This document shows positions 8,266 through 8,715 of a stretch of 8,715 nt of DNA, piece after piece. The translations under genes and the position numbers were made by a program. Every line of letters starts with the position of its first letter. Position 1 is the stretch's first letter. Where the stretch lies: positions 1-8,715 of the forward strand of contig JAUNBO010000074.1 of the NCBI GenBank assembly GCA_030527065.1. The letters run 5' to 3'. Under the pieces are notes generated by a model. The model was not told the DNA's origin. It was given only the letters and a program-made list of their open reading frames with translations, and searched no databases. This DNA is from Bacillota bacterium (GTDB lineage Bacteria; Bacillota; Clostridia; Peptostreptococcales; Anaerovoracaceae).

Positions 8266-8365
8266 ACCATATTGATCCTGCGGTCGGGCCTGTCTGGAAA
8301 GGCTTCGGAGCGGGAACGCTTGAAATTCCGGGGGCGGATGCATTTTAAAAAGAAAAGGAGAAAAG

Positions 8366-8381
8366 TGGCACGGCCCTTGCT
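8366..8381 (+). promoter_or_regulatory. Sigma-54 promoter, consensus-perfect -24/-12
   Basis: TGGCACGGCCCTTGCT matches the established sigma-54 consensus TGGCACG-N4-TTGCW at every fixed position, with the invariant GG at 8367-8368 and GC at 8379-8380. Transcription is predicted to begin at about 8392. It points toward the small gene at 8489 and lies downstream of the twin palindromes, completing an activator, enhancer and promoter arrangement. Confidence 0.9.
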
Positions 8382-8392
8382 ACATATATAGA

Positions 8393-8436
8393 TGACGGAC
8401 CGAAAGCGGACCACAGGGCAGACAGCCGGTCCGTCA
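8393..8436 (+). promoter_or_regulatory. 5'-terminal stem-loop in the sigma-54 transcript
   Basis: TGACGGACCG (8393-8402) is the exact reverse complement of CGGTCCGTCA (8427-8436), giving a 10-bp stem with a 24-nt loop that begins within a base or two of the predicted transcript start. A second copy of CGGACC (8407-8412, preceded by G at 8406) sits in the loop and can compete for the same 3' arm, forming a shorter hairpin with a 15-nt loop. The element ends 37 nt before the ribosome binding site, so it does not mask translation directly. It may stabilise the mRNA or switch between two folds. It could also be DNA-level dyad symmetry bound by a protein. Confidence 0.55.
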
Positions 8437-8459
8437 GGAAAGAAAAAGCTTATGACCCA

Positions 8460-8493
8460 GGATATCAAAATGAAAGGGGGATATCAAAATGAA
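8460..8493 (+). repeat. 19-bp tandem duplication at the start of the small gene
   Basis: GGATATCAAAATGAA occurs at 8460-8474 and again at 8479-8493, a period of 19 bp. Each copy carries an ATG, but 19 is not a multiple of three, so the two ATGs (8470 and 8489) are in different frames. The segment between them supplies the Shine-Dalgarno AAAGGGGG (8473-8480), eight bases before ATG 8489. Each copy also includes GATATC, the core of the upstream palindromes. Confidence 0.75.
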
Positions 8494-8713
8494 GAGAAAT
8501 CGTATGGACATTGCCTTTGGCAAGGTGGTAAAGAACGGGATCACTCCTTATCTGACCAGAGAAGAAGCGGTGGGAATGTACTCGGACGCCATGCTGCGGA
8601 ACAGGAAGCTGGATTGCAGCAAAGAGGCTGCGGCCCGCTATGTGGCAGCCGCTCTGGATAAGCTGGACCAGGTGGGCTCCCCCTGGCCTGTGGACGAAAC
8701 CATAGCCGGATAG
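8489..8713 (+). CDS. 74-residue protein of unknown function, sigma-54 controlled
   Basis: I do not recognise a family. The product begins MKRNRMDIAFGKVV, is rich in charged residues, has one cysteine (C43) and a likely amphipathic helix near residues 44-62, and ends PWPVDETIAG before a TAG stop. It has no signal peptide or membrane segment, so it is probably a small cytoplasmic protein. The start at 8489 is chosen because AAAGGGGG lies eight bases upstream. The earlier ATGs at 8392, 8452 and 8470 all enter another frame that ends near 8661. It is the first gene behind the sigma-54 promoter, after a leader of about 97 nt. It may be a small regulator or accessory subunit at the head of an operon, or a gene truncated at its 3' end. 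The window stops two bases after the stop codon, so these cannot be told apart. Confidence 0.7.
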   Translation: MKRNRMDIAFGKVVKNGITPYLTREEAVGMYSDAMLRNRKLDCSKEAAARYVAAALDKLDQVGSPWPVDETIAG

Positions 8714-8715
8714 TT

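Noticed and set aside
8311..8330. GGAA/TTCC dyad between the palindromes and the sigma-54 promoter
   Set aside because: Only four base pairs with a nine-base spacer, which is expected by chance; no match to an integration-host-factor site was seen.
6285..8348. 687-codon open frame antisense to nearly the whole activator gene
   Set aside because: The minus strand encodes clear AAA+ and Fis motifs; the plus-strand product shows no domain, has no convincing ribosome site, and would run through the promoter and operators.
8115..8468. N-terminal extension of the activator to 8468
   Set aside because: The frame is open, but the extra 118 residues resemble no protein, overlap the promoter and palindromes, and a good Shine-Dalgarno precedes ATG 8114 where Kdd similarity begins.
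8392..8661. Alternative small gene in the frame starting at 8392 or 8452
   Set aside because: ATG 8392 is at the predicted transcript start with no room for a ribosome site, and the frame's product has a shadow-like composition. The frame at 8489 has the stronger ribosome site and a more protein-like sequence. It is kept only as an ancestral start in the duplication finding.
1..8715. CRISPR arrays, tRNA or rRNA genes, insertion sequences
   Set aside because: No regularly spaced repeats, no cloverleaf-like sequence, and no transposase or terminal inverted repeats were seen.

Overview
The window holds two large convergent genes, plus a compact divergent regulatory region leading into a small gene at the right edge. 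The sequence is fairly GC-rich, with strong Shine-Dalgarno sites (AAGGAG, AAAGGAG, AAAGGGGG). There is a very large multi-PAS GGDEF/EAL regulator and a sigma-54 activator whose sensor resembles an enzyme of anaerobic lysine fermentation. Together these suggest an anaerobic, amino-acid-fermenting bacterium, most likely a Clostridia-type Firmicute (Oscillospiraceae-like) or possibly a Synergistetes member. Taxonomy is inference; no marker gene is present.

Left part (1-6014): a sigma-A-type promoter (TTGATT-N17-TACAAT), a leader of about 115 nt with small hairpins, then one 1947-residue cytoplasmic protein. Its order is receiver (REC), degenerate GGDEF (SEDNF), EAL with all catalytic residues, PAS-like, GAF, seven more PAS or PAS-like modules, and a canonical GGDEF with an RxxD inhibitory site. 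It should make and break cyclic di-GMP in response to phosphorylation and several cytoplasmic signals. A GC-rich hairpin lies in the 27-bp gap between it and the convergent gene.

Middle part (6042-8114, minus strand): a 690-residue sigma-54 enhancer-binding protein. Its first ~350 residues look like a whole L-erythro-3,5-diaminohexanoate dehydrogenase (Kdd, lysine fermentation) in place of a usual sensor domain. The glycine-rich dinucleotide loop appears eroded, so I infer a retired enzyme used as a ligand sensor.

Right part (8115-8715): the 374-bp stretch between the activator start and the small gene start is dense with signals. From left to right these are the activator's own promoter with a 12-bp direct repeat over its -35 and start point, two palindromes (core CGATATCG) 31 bp apart, a consensus-perfect sigma-54 promoter about 130 bp beyond them, a 10-bp stem-loop at the predicted 5' end of the mRNA, and a 19-bp tandem duplication that creates the start region of a 74-residue protein of unknown function. 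The simplest model is that the Kdd-like activator senses a lysine- or diamino-acid-derived metabolite, binds the palindromes and switches on the small gene and whatever lies beyond the window. The palindromes are also close enough to the activator's own promoter to allow autoregulation.
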